Of a stretch of 28,902 bases of DNA, positions 16,407 to 24,527 are shown piece by piece. The notes under the pieces were generated by a model that ran no database searches, had not been told where the DNA came from, and saw only the letters and a list, made by a program, of their open reading frames with translations. The stretch is taken from NCBI GenBank assembly GCA_034437615.1, contig DAOTTW010000064.1:1-28902 (forward strand), written 5' to 3'. Each line of letters begins with the position of its first letter. Within the stretch, counting starts at the first letter, position 1. A program made the position numbers and the translations under genes. Source of the DNA: DAOTTW01 sp034437615. Its GTDB lineage: Bacteria; Chloroflexota; Anaerolineae; Aggregatilineales; Phototrophicaceae.

Positions 16407-17483
16407 ATGACGAGACCTGTTTATTCCATTGTTGCGCCCGTTTACAACGAAGAGGAAGTCCTGCCGGAGTTCCACAGGCGGCTTAGCGCTGTCATGACCA
16501 ACCTGGGCGAACCCTGGGAGGTCGTGATGGTTAACGATGGCAGCCGGGATGCGTCGCAGGAAATTTTGCTTAAATTGGCGGAGCAGGACGCACACGTGAA
16601 GGTGGTGACCTTTGCGCGTAACTTCGGCCATCAGATTGCGGTGACAGCAGGTGTGGATTACGCGACGGGTGAAGCCGTTATCCTGATCGACGCAGATTTG
16701 CAAGACCCGCCCGAAGTCATCCCGGATTTGATCGCCAAATGGTGCGAAGGCTACGAGGTCGTGTATGCTGTGCGTGAGCGTCGTGAGGGTGAAAGCTGGT
16801 TCAAATTAGCGACGGCCAAGATGTTTTATCGCATCATCTACCGCATTACCGATGTCGATATTCCGCTGGACACAGGCGATTTCCGCCTGATGGATGCAAA
16901 GGTTGCTGATGTGCTGCGCAGTATGCGGGAGCACAACCGCTTCATTCGTGGCATGACCAGTTGGATTGGCTTTAAGCAGACGGGCGTCGGCTATACGCGC
17001 AAACCACGCGGCGGCGGTGAATCCAAGTACCCGTTGAGCAAGATGCTTGGCTTTGCGATGGATGCAGTGACGAGTTTTTCGTATTTCCCGCTGCAAATCA
17101 TGATTTACATGAGTCTGATACTTGGTGTGTTGGCGGTGTTGGCTGGTGTGATTATTTCGGCGTTGCGCATCACGATGGGGCCGGAGTTCTTCGGTGGTCA
17201 GGCGACGACGATTGTCTTGCTGCTGCTGCTGAGTTCGTTTCAGCTTTTTTTCTTGTTCATCATCGGTCAGTACGTCGCACGCATCTACGATGAAACGCGC
17301 TCACGTCCCCTGTACGTCGTTAGCGACACGCACGGCATCGACCAACAGACCATCCCGACACGTCGTAACGCTTCTGAGCGCTCTTACGCTGTCGCTTCCA
17401 CAAGCGGCTTCGACGCATCGGCAGCGACAGAAACACAGACTAGTGCAGGCACAAGCAAGGGGCGGTCTCGCGGTGATGGATAA
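16407..17483 (+). CDS. Polyprenyl-phosphate glycosyltransferase, GT2 family (DPM1/GtrB-like)
   Basis: The 358-residue protein has the GT2 catalytic domain first: SIVAPVYNEEEVLPEF, VVMVNDGSRDAS, and the metal-binding DADLQD at residues 95-100. It then has TGDFRLMD, MREHNRFIRGM and the arginine-rich KPRGGGESKYPLSKM typical of dolichol/undecaprenyl-phosphate hexose transferases. Two membrane helices follow (about 228-258 and 265-290), and then a polar tail of about 60 residues rich in Ser/Thr/Ala, longer than usual. The likely reaction is transfer of a hexose from a nucleotide sugar to a polyprenyl phosphate on the inner face of the membrane. The GT-C protein at 26212 could use such a donor. It begins 5 nt after the threonine-synthase-like gene and overlaps the next small gene by 8 nt. 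Confidence 0.9.
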   Translation: MTRPVYSIVAPVYNEEEVLPEFHRRLSAVMTNLGEPWEVVMVNDGSRDASQEILLKLAEQDAHVKVVTFARNFGHQIAVTAGVDYATGEAVILIDADLQDPPEVIPDLIAKWCEGYEVVYAVRERREGESWFKLATAKMFYRIIYRITDVDIPLDTGDFRLMDAKVADVLRSMREHNRFIRGMTSWIGFKQTGVGYTRKPRGGGESKYPLSKMLGFAMDAVTSFSYFPLQIMIYMSLILGVLAVLAGVIISALRITMGPEFFGGQATTIVLLLLLSSFQLFFLFIIGQYVARIYDETRSRPLYVVSDTHGIDQQTIPTRRNASERSYAVASTSGFDASAATETQTSAGTSKGRSRGDG

Positions 17484-17706
17484 AAACAACGACGACATGC
17501 TGACGCAGGTGCAGCATTACCGAGACCTGCAATTGCATTATGAGGCCATTGACGCCGCGATTGATACCCTGCTGACAAATCATCAGACGGACACGGGTGG
17601 CTTAGCACCGGACGACCTGGCACGCTATCGCAGTTTATTTCAGCAACGGGCCGAGGTGCTGAACGAGATGCGTATTCTAGAGCAGATTTTATTCGACGAA
17701 GAATAA
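17476..17706 (+). CDS. Small helical protein of unknown function (76 aa)
   Basis: The reading begins MDKNNDDMLTQVQHYRDLQL and is acidic and strongly helix-forming. A loop (NHQTDTGGLAPDD) separates two helices, giving a likely helical hairpin or short coiled coil. The ATG overlaps the last 8 nt of the glycosyltransferase gene, and AAGGGGCGG lies upstream. The frame is open much further upstream inside the glycosyltransferase gene, but that part is not protein-like. No family is recognised. The overlap suggests a coupled partner of the glycosyltransferase, which is inference only. Confidence 0.65.
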   Translation: MDKNNDDMLTQVQHYRDLQLHYEAIDAAIDTLLTNHQTDTGGLAPDDLARYRSLFQQRAEVLNEMRILEQILFDEE

Positions 17707-17765
17707 CCGCTGCACCTGGCCACGTTGACACAATTGCCATGAAACCACATCGGAGTTATGCTGCT

Positions 17766-19154
17766 ATGATTACCGGGCCGACGTTTGAAGAGATGCTACA
17801 CCCCACAACTATCGCCCCTGATACCCGTGCACTCGCACTGGATGCCCTCAAAAACGACCCGCTGAATCCGATTAACCTGCATAACATCACGTGGCGAGAC
17901 GCGAATAATCGGGTGTTTCATGTGGTGTTGCCGAAGGCATTTACGGGCGTTGATGCGAACATCGTCGTGCTGTATGGCATGGGCTTTCCGTCTGGTAGCC
18001 ACAAGGTCGGTCCGGCTTATTCTGTGCTGATTGAAAAGCAGCTATTGGATGGCGTAGACCCGCAAACACACACGCTGGTATGGCCTTCAACGGGCAATTA
18101 TGGCATCGGCGGCGCGTTTATCGGCTGCCGCATGGGGTACGATAGCATTGTCGTGCTGCCGGAAAATATGAGCGCCGAGCGCTATGAACGCATTGAACGC
18201 TACGGGGCGCGTATCATCCGCACCTATGGCAGCGAAAGCAACGTCAAAGAGATTTACGACGAGGTTAAGCGCCTGAGCGCTGAGAATGGCAACATCCGCG
18301 TGCTGAACCAATTTGAAGTGATGGGCAATTATCGTTTTCACTATCATGTGACGGGCAATACCATCGTAGAATTGGCCGACGAATTGCAGCAGCAGGGCAT
18401 CGGGGATGGCAGAATCAGCGCCTATGTCTCTGCGATGGGTAGCGCTGGTACCATCGCCGCCGGGGACCGTATTAAGCAGGTGTGGCCGGAGCATAAAATC
18501 GTCGGGCTAGAGCCGATTCAGTGCTCGACGTTGTATAATAACGGCTACGGCTCGCATGAAATTCAGGGCATTGGCGATAAGCACGTCACATGGATTCATA
18601 ACGTATGGAATATGGATGCGCTGATGTGCATTGACGATATGGCGTCTGTGCATGGATTGCGCGTTTTTGCTGAGGATGCAGGCCGCGAGGTGCTGGAAAA
18701 GCATTATGGCTTTGCTCTTGGTGAGGCGTCTTGCTACGGTGAGATTTTCGGTATCAGTGGCATATGCAATATCATCGGCGCGATAAAAACGGCTAAGTAT
18801 TACAATATGGGTGCAGATGATACGATTGTGACCGTTGCTACGGATTCGATGGAGCGTTACCATTCGGTGATGTCACAGATGCAAGCGCAATATGGCGCAT
18901 TGGATGAAGCGCACGCCGTCGGCACCGTTGAGCGTGTCTTTAAGGGCGCAGGGCTGGATTATGTCCTGCGTGGCACGCCGGAGACCCGCGAACGCTGGCA
19001 TAACCTGAAGTATTACACCTGGGTTGAACAGCAGGGCAAGAGCGTTGAAGAACTGGATGCACAACGCGACCCGACATGGTGGCAGGGCCATCAGGCGCTC
19101 GTGACAGAGATTGACGCACAGATTAGACAACAACGTGAGGCCGTAACACCCTAG
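17766..19154 (+). CDS. PLP-dependent fold-type II enzyme (cysteine synthase-like, uncharacterised subgroup)
   Basis: The protein has 462 residues from the ATG at 17766; an ATG nine codons earlier (17739) is possible, but the conserved part starts TFEEMLHPTTIAP. The PLP lysine is Lys80 in FPSGSHKVGPAYS. STGNYGIGGAFIG (108-120) is the substrate loop, and SAMGSAGTIAAGD the phosphate-binding glycine loop. GSHKVG replaces the usual GSVKDR/GSLKDR of cysteine and threonine synthases, and the protein is longer than a cysteine synthase by about 150 residues. This suggests a distinct subgroup with its own substrate. It lies between the small gene and the unknown 225-residue protein, in line with ygeW- and ssnA-like genes. 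A beta-elimination or beta-replacement on an amino acid such as diaminopropionate or a derivative is possible. Confidence 0.8.
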   Translation: MITGPTFEEMLHPTTIAPDTRALALDALKNDPLNPINLHNITWRDANNRVFHVVLPKAFTGVDANIVVLYGMGFPSGSHKVGPAYSVLIEKQLLDGVDPQTHTLVWPSTGNYGIGGAFIGCRMGYDSIVVLPENMSAERYERIERYGARIIRTYGSESNVKEIYDEVKRLSAENGNIRVLNQFEVMGNYRFHYHVTGNTIVELADELQQQGIGDGRISAYVSAMGSAGTIAAGDRIKQVWPEHKIVGLEPIQCSTLYNNGYGSHEIQGIGDKHVTWIHNVWNMDALMCIDDMASVHGLRVFAEDAGREVLEKHYGFALGEASCYGEIFGISGICNIIGAIKTAKYYNMGADDTIVTVATDSMERYHSVMSQMQAQYGALDEAHAVGTVERVFKGAGLDYVLRGTPETRERWHNLKYYTWVEQQGKSVEELDAQRDPTWWQGHQALVTEIDAQIRQQREAVTP

Positions 19155-19186
19155 CAGCCCGTCAAACAGGATAATCGGATAAGGCT

Positions 19187-19864
19187 ATGTACCCGGATGA
19201 TCGCGTACTGGTGGGTGTCATCAGGCGTAAACGGGACCTTGTGACCCTCAAGGAACAACGGTGGTATCGCATCCCACAAAAGCGTATGTCGCGTGGCGTC
19301 TATGCTGAATATCTGGCGTTTTTCCTCAGTGGCTACATCGGCCAAAAGCACGGTGGTAGCGGCATACACTATTATGCTCGCAGGCAAGGCGTCGAGTTGG
19401 CCTATCGGCGTGATTTGCTGCCTGATGAAGCCGACAACGAAAAAGCTGATGAAGTCTATTACAAGGTGCAGGTTGGTGAGGTGATTCACCGTGTCCCGCC
19501 AATTACGAATGTGGGCAAGCGCAACATCACGTTCATTCACACGACCTGGGACCGCTTCCTAAAGGCGCAAACAATCCGCGATTTATACAGTGATGCCGAT
19601 TATTTTGTGGACCGCATCTATCACGCTTTGCAGGATAAGCACTATCGCATTGAGCGTTACTGGGAGCCGGAACGCCGCGACACGGGCTATGCCCCACAGA
19701 TACGGGTGCTGTGCGACAACGGTGCGACAGTGGTGGCATCCACTGAAAGCGGGGCCGATGTGGGCGTTATGCTGGATGTAAACGCCGATCAGGATGAGAT
19801 TTTGCGTGCTATCACGGATCAGATCAGCCGCAATGGTGGCCCGGTTACCCTGCCTATCTACTGA
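19187..19864 (+). CDS. Conserved protein of unknown function
   Basis: The protein has 225 residues with no signal peptide and no membrane helix. The opening VLVGVIRRKRDLVTLKEQRWYRIPQKR, then YLAFFLSGYIGQKHGGSGIHYYA, and later KRNITFIHTTWDRFLKAQTIRDL form a pattern that I believe recurs in Chloroflexota proteins without assigned function. The Arg/Lys/Trp-rich character and the pattern of alternating strands suggest a nucleic-acid- or nuclease-like fold, but I cannot name a family. The last about 75 residues (YAPQIRVLCDNGATVVASTE and onward) could be a separate small domain. It starts 32 nt after the PLP-enzyme gene with GGATAAGG just before the ATG, and the SsnA-like gene follows. Confidence 0.7.
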   Translation: MYPDDRVLVGVIRRKRDLVTLKEQRWYRIPQKRMSRGVYAEYLAFFLSGYIGQKHGGSGIHYYARRQGVELAYRRDLLPDEADNEKADEVYYKVQVGEVIHRVPPITNVGKRNITFIHTTWDRFLKAQTIRDLYSDADYFVDRIYHALQDKHYRIERYWEPERRDTGYAPQIRVLCDNGATVVASTESGADVGVMLDVNADQDEILRAITDQISRNGGPVTLPIY

Positions 19865-19895
19865 ATTATCTAACGAATACACAAGTTTACATGCT

Positions 19896-21248
19896 ATGTT
19901 GATTACAAACGCCAACTTGCTCACCTGGGGCGCTGATACGGCCTATTTGACCGATTATGCCCTGTATATTGATGCTGGCCTGATTGCCGATATGGGGCCA
20001 TCTGCTGAACTCGCGGCGCGTTACCCACAGGCAGAATGCTATGATGCGAACGGGCAGATTGTCATGCCGGGGAATACGTGCGCGCATACGCATTTCTACG
20101 GGGCCTATGCACGTGGGTTGGCCACACCCGGCGACCCTCCGGCGGATTTTCCGCAGATTTTGCGGCGCTTGTGGTGGTCGCTGGATCAGGCGCTAGATGC
20201 TGAAAGCGTGCGTGCGAGTGTGCTGGTTGCGTTGGTGGATGCGATCAAGCACGGCACCACCACGCTGATAGACCATCACGCCAGCCCGAATTTTATTGAT
20301 GGCAGCTTGGATGTCATCGCCAATGCAGTCGATCAGGCTGGGTTACGCGCTGTGCTGTGTTATGAGGTCAGCGACCGGGGTGGTGACGACAAAGCACATG
20401 AGGGCATCGCAGAGAATTTGCGTTTCATGGCGCAAAACGCCGAGCATCCGCGTGTACGGGGGACGTTTGGCCTTCATGCGAGCTTCACGCTGAACGATGC
20501 GTTGCTACAGGCGTGCGCGGATGCGATCCCTGATGATGCCGGCTTTCACATTCATCTGGCAGAGCACGAAGCAGACGAAAACGATAGCCTATCCCGCAGT
20601 GGTCAGCGTGTGGTGCAACGCTTAGATGCCTACGGCATCTGGCGGCAGAACACGCTTGCAGCACATGGCGTACACGTCGACCACAGCGAACGCGACTTAT
20701 TGCAGCAGCGTGGGGTCTGGCTGACGCATCAGCCGCGCAGCAACATGAATAACGGTGTGGGTGCTGCGGATATTGACGGGATGCTGGCGCAGGGCTTGCC
20801 CGTTTGCCTGGGTAACGATGGCATGGGCAATAATATGTTCGCAGAGTGGAAAACAGCCTATCTGCTGCAAAAGGCCGTGCATCGTGACCCACGCCGCGCC
20901 AATGGTGCCGACATCGCACGCATGGCCACACAGCATAACGCGGCTCTGCTGGCGAAATTCTTCCCGGATGCGCCGCTTGGTGAACTCCGTATCGGCGCAT
21001 GTGCTGACCTTATGCTGCTGGATTACAAGCCCTATACCCCGTTGAGCGCTGGCAATGCGCCCTGGCATATCCTGTTCGGCGTCGAGGCGTCGATGGTGAC
21101 GGGCACGCTGGTCGATGGCGTTTGGCTGATGCGTGAGCGCGAATTGCTGACGTTGGATGAACGCGAGGTTATGGCCGAGGCGTTGGCCATCGCGCCGAAA
21201 GTCTGGGAACGTTATCGTCGCTATGCTGAAGCTACCTGGATGCGTTAA
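19896..21248 (+). CDS. ssnA: SsnA-like amidohydrolase (aminohydrolase)
   Basis: This is a 450-residue metal-dependent hydrolase of the amidohydrolase superfamily (cytosine deaminase/TrzN/guanine deaminase branch). The metal ligands are His64 and His66 in GNTCAHTHFYG, His220 in FHIHLAEHE, and probably His257 (AAHGVH) and Asp308 (LGNDGMGNNM). The stretches LWWSLDQALDAESVRASVLV, HGTTTLIDHHASPNFIDGSLD and RSNMNNGVG agree closely with E. coli SsnA rather than with guanine deaminase. SsnA is a putative aminohydrolase whose gene lies in the yge-ygf region together with ygeW. The protein probably deaminates or opens a nitrogen-rich ring. I chose the ATG at 19896 because upstream codons in frame overlap the previous gene and do not look like protein. 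Repeat copy D follows. Confidence 0.87.
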   Translation: MLITNANLLTWGADTAYLTDYALYIDAGLIADMGPSAELAARYPQAECYDANGQIVMPGNTCAHTHFYGAYARGLATPGDPPADFPQILRRLWWSLDQALDAESVRASVLVALVDAIKHGTTTLIDHHASPNFIDGSLDVIANAVDQAGLRAVLCYEVSDRGGDDKAHEGIAENLRFMAQNAEHPRVRGTFGLHASFTLNDALLQACADAIPDDAGFHIHLAEHEADENDSLSRSGQRVVQRLDAYGIWRQNTLAAHGVHVDHSERDLLQQRGVWLTHQPRSNMNNGVGAADIDGMLAQGLPVCLGNDGMGNNMFAEWKTAYLLQKAVHRDPRRANGADIARMATQHNAALLAKFFPDAPLGELRIGACADLMLLDYKPYTPLSAGNAPWHILFGVEASMVTGTLVDGVWLMRERELLTLDEREVMAEALAIAPKVWERYRRYAEATWMR

Positions 21249-21296
21249 AATGTATGGTTGTGTATCGAATTCAGTTACAATGTATTGTTGGGTTTC

Positions 21297-21366
21297 GGAC
21301 GCACCGAGGCGCGTCCCTACACAGAACGCGATTGTAGGGACGCCGTGAACGGCGTCCGCCAAAAAT
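21297..21366. repeat. Dispersed hairpin repeat, copy D
   Basis: Three stems are visible: GGACGC/GCGTCC (21297-21316), the nine-base GTCCCTACA (21313-21321) with TGTAGGGAC (21333-21341), and a perfect GGACGCC (21338-21344) with GGCGTCC (21351-21357), followed by GCCAAAAATCA. The central part, including the 11-base loop CAGAACGCGAT, is identical to copy A. It lies between the ssnA-like and npdG genes, in a 185-base gap with no gene. Confidence 0.78.
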
Positions 21367-21433
21367 CAATCGAAACGGATCGTTATTAATTAAATGCATA
21401 TGGACGAAAAGCGAATACGCTAGAAAAGAGAGC

Positions 21434-22117
21434 GTGGTGACAAATCCGACTGATGGCGCGCTGGTTAAGACAATTGCGATATTGGGTGGGACTGGTAAAG
21501 AAGGCTCCGGGCTGGCAGTGCGCTGGGCGCTGGCTGGCTATCGTGTGCTGGTCGGCTCGCGTGAGGCTGCGAAGGCCGAAGCCCGCGTGAAAGAACTGAA
21601 CGAAACGCTGGATGGTGAATACCTGTATGGCATGGCGAACGCGGACGCGGCGCAGCAGGCAGGCATCGTTGTGCTGAGCGTGCCCTACAGCGCACATCGG
21701 GCAACGCTGGAAGGCGTCAAGGCGCAGCTAGCGGGTAAAATTCTGGTGGATATTACCGTGCCGCTGCAACCGCCTGCTGTGCGGACCGTGAACCTGCCGG
21801 AAGGCGCAGCCGCAGCCCTGGAAGCACAATCCTTGCTCGGTGATGATGTCCGTGTTGTGTCGGCTTTTCAGAATGTCAGCGCGGTGAAGCTGCAAGACCC
21901 GAATAATCCGGTGGATTGCGATGTGTTGGTTTGCGCGGACGACGACGCAGCCAAAACCGAGGTCATGCAATTGATACAGGCGGCGAACCTGCGCCCGATT
22001 GATGCGGGGCCGCTGGCCAACGCAGTCGCTGCGGAATCGCTGACGCCTGTGCTGCTGTACATCAATAAGAAATACGGTGTCAAAGGGGCCGGGATTCGTA
22101 TTACCGGTGTGGAATGA
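21434..22117 (+). CDS. npdG: NADPH:F420 oxidoreductase
   Basis: The 227-residue protein passes hydride between NADPH and coenzyme F420. The Rossmann motif comes early: KTIAILGGTGKEGSGLAVRWALAGYRVLVGSRE (about residues 12-45), where the SRE after the second strand fits NADPH. ILVDITVPLQPP and VSAFQNVSA follow. This is the F420-dependent NADP reductase pattern, and the length agrees. The start is GTG (21434, or the next GTG at 21437) with AAAAGAGAG upstream. It opens a run of F420 genes and is followed by cofE after only 7 nt, so it is very likely the first gene of the operon; repeat copy D lies just upstream. Confidence 0.9.
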   Translation: MVTNPTDGALVKTIAILGGTGKEGSGLAVRWALAGYRVLVGSREAAKAEARVKELNETLDGEYLYGMANADAAQQAGIVVLSVPYSAHRATLEGVKAQLAGKILVDITVPLQPPAVRTVNLPEGAAAALEAQSLLGDDVRVVSAFQNVSAVKLQDPNNPVDCDVLVCADDDAAKTEVMQLIQAANLRPIDAGPLANAVAAESLTPVLLYINKKYGVKGAGIRITGVE

Positions 22118-22124
22118 TTGACGA

Positions 22125-22928
22125 ATGATGGACGTGCAACCCGACGGTACAGCTTTTACAGCGGTGGCGCTGCCAGACGTGCCGCTGATACAACCCGACG
22201 ATGATCTGGTTGCGGTGATTTTGGCGTCGTTACAACAAGCAGACCTTGCATTGCAGCATAATGACGTGCTGGTGATTGCATCTAAGATCGTATCGAAGGC
22301 TGAAGGCCGCTATGTGTCGCTGGCAGATGTGACACCGAGCACAGAAGCGCAAGCGGTGGCCACAGAGACGCGCAAAGACCCGCGTGTGGTGGAATTGGTG
22401 CTGCGTGAAAGCAGGCAAATCTCACGCAAGGCCCCGCATGTGCTGGTGGTCGAGCATCGGCTGGGCTTTATTTCGGCCAATGCAGGCATCGACCAATCCA
22501 ATATCGACAGCGCCGACCATGATAAACCCGATGGCGATACAGGGCGCGTCCTGTTGCTGCCAACGGACCCGGACGCTTCAGCACGGGATATTCGTCAACG
22601 CCTGCGTGCTGTAACAGGGGCCTTGACTGCTGTTATCATCAGCGACACACACGGCAGGCCGTTTCGCCTGGGCAATGTCGGTGTTGCGATTGGGGTGGCG
22701 GGAATGCGTGCGTTGGTTGACTTGCGCGGAAATGTGGACTTGTACGGGCGTCCGCTGGCCATTACGATGCAAGGCTATGCGGATATGGTCGCATCGGCGG
22801 CGCATTTGCTGAGCGGTGAAGGCGCAGAGGGCCGCCCGCTGGTGTTGCTGCGTGGCCTCACGTTGCCACAGGGCGACGGCCAGGCCAGCGACCTGTATCG
22901 ACCGCCGGAACAGGACCTCTACCGTTAG
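22125..22928 (+). CDS. cofE: F420-0:gamma-L-glutamyl ligase
   Basis: The 267-residue enzyme adds glutamate residues to F420-0 using GTP. Family marks are IQPDDDLVAVIL, HNDVLVIASKIVSKAEGR, VLVVEHRLGFISANAGIDQSNI (about residues 110-130), VLLLPTDPDASARDIR and VIISDTHGRPFRLGNVGVAIG. The length is that of stand-alone archaeal CofE, without the C-terminal nitroreductase domain found in mycobacterial FbiB. That domain is encoded by the next gene, 10 nt downstream. Two ATGs are adjacent at the start; I took the first. The short spacing on both sides supports one transcript. Confidence 0.94.
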   Translation: MMDVQPDGTAFTAVALPDVPLIQPDDDLVAVILASLQQADLALQHNDVLVIASKIVSKAEGRYVSLADVTPSTEAQAVATETRKDPRVVELVLRESRQISRKAPHVLVVEHRLGFISANAGIDQSNIDSADHDKPDGDTGRVLLLPTDPDASARDIRQRLRAVTGALTAVIISDTHGRPFRLGNVGVAIGVAGMRALVDLRGNVDLYGRPLAITMQGYADMVASAAHLLSGEGAEGRPLVLLRGLTLPQGDGQASDLYRPPEQDLYR

Positions 22929-22938
22929 CGAGCCAGCC

Positions 22939-23568
22939 ATGACCGATTCTATCCGTCAGATGAGCCAGCATGAAGCGCTGTTGCAAGCGTTACATGAGCG
23001 GCGTTCACTGCGGCGTTATCAGGCTGTACCTGTGCCGCATGACATCATCGAGGTTGTGTTGGAGGCGGGCCTCTGGGCACCGTCTGCGCATAACCGCCAG
23101 CCCTGGCGTTTTGTGGTCCTGACCACGTTTGATGCGAAGGACGGGCTGGCGCGTGCGATGGGGGCACGGCTGCGGCGCGATTTAGAGGCTGACCACGTGC
23201 CAGAGGCGATTATCAGCAAAGATGTCACACGTTCTTACGAGCGCCTGACGCTGGCCCCGGTTGTAATTGTTGTCTGCCTGACGCTGGCCGACATGGATAC
23301 TTACCCCGACGAAAAACGCAGCCGTAATGAATACGTGATGGCTGTGCAGGGGGTGGCGATGGCTGGCCAAAATATGTTGCTGGCGGCGCATGGCTATGGC
23401 CTGGGCGCTTGCTGGATGTGCGCGCCGTTGTTCTGCCCGGATGTGGTGCGTGCAGCGCTGGCTCTGCCGGATGACTGGCAACCACAAGGCGCGATTACAA
23501 TGGGCTACCCGGCGCAGCAGCGCAGCAAAACCCGTGAACCACTACAGACGAGGGTGCTATGGCGCTAA
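22939..23568 (+). CDS. Nitroreductase-family protein, FbiB C-terminal-domain-like
   Basis: The 209-residue FMN-binding nitroreductase has RRSLRRYQAVPVPHDIIEVV (FMN contact near the N-terminus), GLWAPSAHNRQPWRFVVL and GLGACWMCAPLFCPDVVRAALALP. In mycobacterial FbiB a domain of this kind is fused to CofE and reduces dehydro-F420-0. Here it lies directly after cofE and overlaps cofD by 10 nt, so it most likely does that job as a separate protein. If so, the pathway would run from phosphoenolpyruvate, as in mycobacteria, rather than from 2-phospho-L-lactate. The frame is open upstream to 22816 inside cofE, but that part is not protein-like. Confidence 0.88.
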   Translation: MTDSIRQMSQHEALLQALHERRSLRRYQAVPVPHDIIEVVLEAGLWAPSAHNRQPWRFVVLTTFDAKDGLARAMGARLRRDLEADHVPEAIISKDVTRSYERLTLAPVVIVVCLTLADMDTYPDEKRSRNEYVMAVQGVAMAGQNMLLAAHGYGLGACWMCAPLFCPDVVRAALALPDDWQPQGAITMGYPAQQRSKTREPLQTRVLWR

Positions 23569-24527
23569 ATTCGCAGGACAAAAATATTGTGGTGCTGGTG
23601 GGTGGTGTTGGGGGCGCAAAGCTCGCGCTTGGTTTGCAGCAGGTCGTGCCACCAGAGCGCCTGACGGTCATCGTGAACACGGGTGACGACTTCTGGCATT
23701 ACGGGCTGCGCATCACGCCGGATATTGACACAGTGCTGTATACGCTGGCCCAGCGCGTGGACCCTGTAAATGGTTGGGGGCTGCAAGACGATACAACCAA
23801 TGTGCTGCAAGCCCTACAGCAATACGGCGAGGATACGTGGTTTCGTTTGGGCGATCAAGACATTGCCACGCATCTGTTGCGCACGCACCTGCTGCGCAGT
23901 GGCCACAGCTTAACGCAGGTGATACACCATCTGTCAGCGCAAATGGGCATTCAGCCAACGGTTTTGCCGATGACCGATGCTGAAGTCGCCACCATTGTCG
24001 ATACGGTCGAATATGGCGAACTGGCTTTTCAGACGTATTTCGTGCGCTATCGCTGGCAACCGACTGTTAAAGGCTTGCGCTATGCTGGTATCGTGCAGGC
24101 GGCCATCACAGATGCGGTTCGTCAGGCTATCACCAACGCAGATATAATTTTCTTCGGCCCGTCAAACCCCTGGTTATCGCTGGCACCGATCCTGGCTTTG
24201 CCGGGAATGCGCGATTTGCTGCGCTCACGGGATGTGCCACGTGTCGCCGTGACGCCGATTGTGCGGGGTAAGGCGCTGAAGGGTCCGGCGGCAAAGCTGA
24301 TGCACGAACTCGGCTATGAGGTCAGTGCAGCGACTGTCGCGGCCTATTATGGTGACGTGCTGAACGGCTTTGTTTTTGATGCACAGGACGCCGATACCAG
24401 CGCAGGGCGCGTTGATGGCCTGAAGGTCGTTGCGCTGGATACAATTATGAGATCAGACGCCGATAAAATGCGTTTGGCTCGTCAACTTATTGATTGGATA
24501 CAGAATTTAAAATGGGAAACTTCTTAA
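23559..24527 (+). CDS. cofD: 2-phospho-L-lactate / PEP transferase (LPPG:FO transferase)
   Basis: The 322-residue enzyme joins the activated phospholactate or phosphoenolpyruvate moiety to FO, making F420-0 or dehydro-F420-0. Characteristic parts are VVLVGGVGGAKLALGL (residues 11-26), IVNTGDDFWHYGLRITPDIDT, WFRLGDQDIATHLLRT, and FGPSNPWLSLAPILALPG. The length is normal for CofD/FbiA. The start overlaps the nitroreductase gene by 10 nt, and its own 3' end overlaps cofC by 16 nt, so the genes are translationally coupled. The last about 100 nt are clearly more AT-rich than the rest, which should keep the cofC start unstructured. Confidence 0.95.
   Translation: MALNSQDKNIVVLVGGVGGAKLALGLQQVVPPERLTVIVNTGDDFWHYGLRITPDIDTVLYTLAQRVDPVNGWGLQDDTTNVLQALQQYGEDTWFRLGDQDIATHLLRTHLLRSGHSLTQVIHHLSAQMGIQPTVLPMTDAEVATIVDTVEYGELAFQTYFVRYRWQPTVKGLRYAGIVQAAITDAVRQAITNADIIFFGPSNPWLSLAPILALPGMRDLLRSRDVPRVAVTPIVRGKALKGPAAKLMHELGYEVSAATVAAYYGDVLNGFVFDAQDADTSAGRVDGLKVVALDTIMRSDADKMRLARQLIDWIQNLKWETS

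Noticed and set aside
20697..21362. Minus-strand ORF of 221 codons beginning MADAVHGVPTIAFCVGTRLG, with a similar start at 1986-2228
   Set aside because: The shared start is simply the translation of hairpin repeat copies D and A. The rest of the longer one lies antisense to the ssnA-like gene and has no protein-like pattern.
22816..22938. Upstream extension of the nitroreductase reading frame
   Set aside because: These codons overlap cofE and encode a Cys/Arg-rich stretch unlike any nitroreductase N-terminus. The ATG at 22939 gives the expected start.
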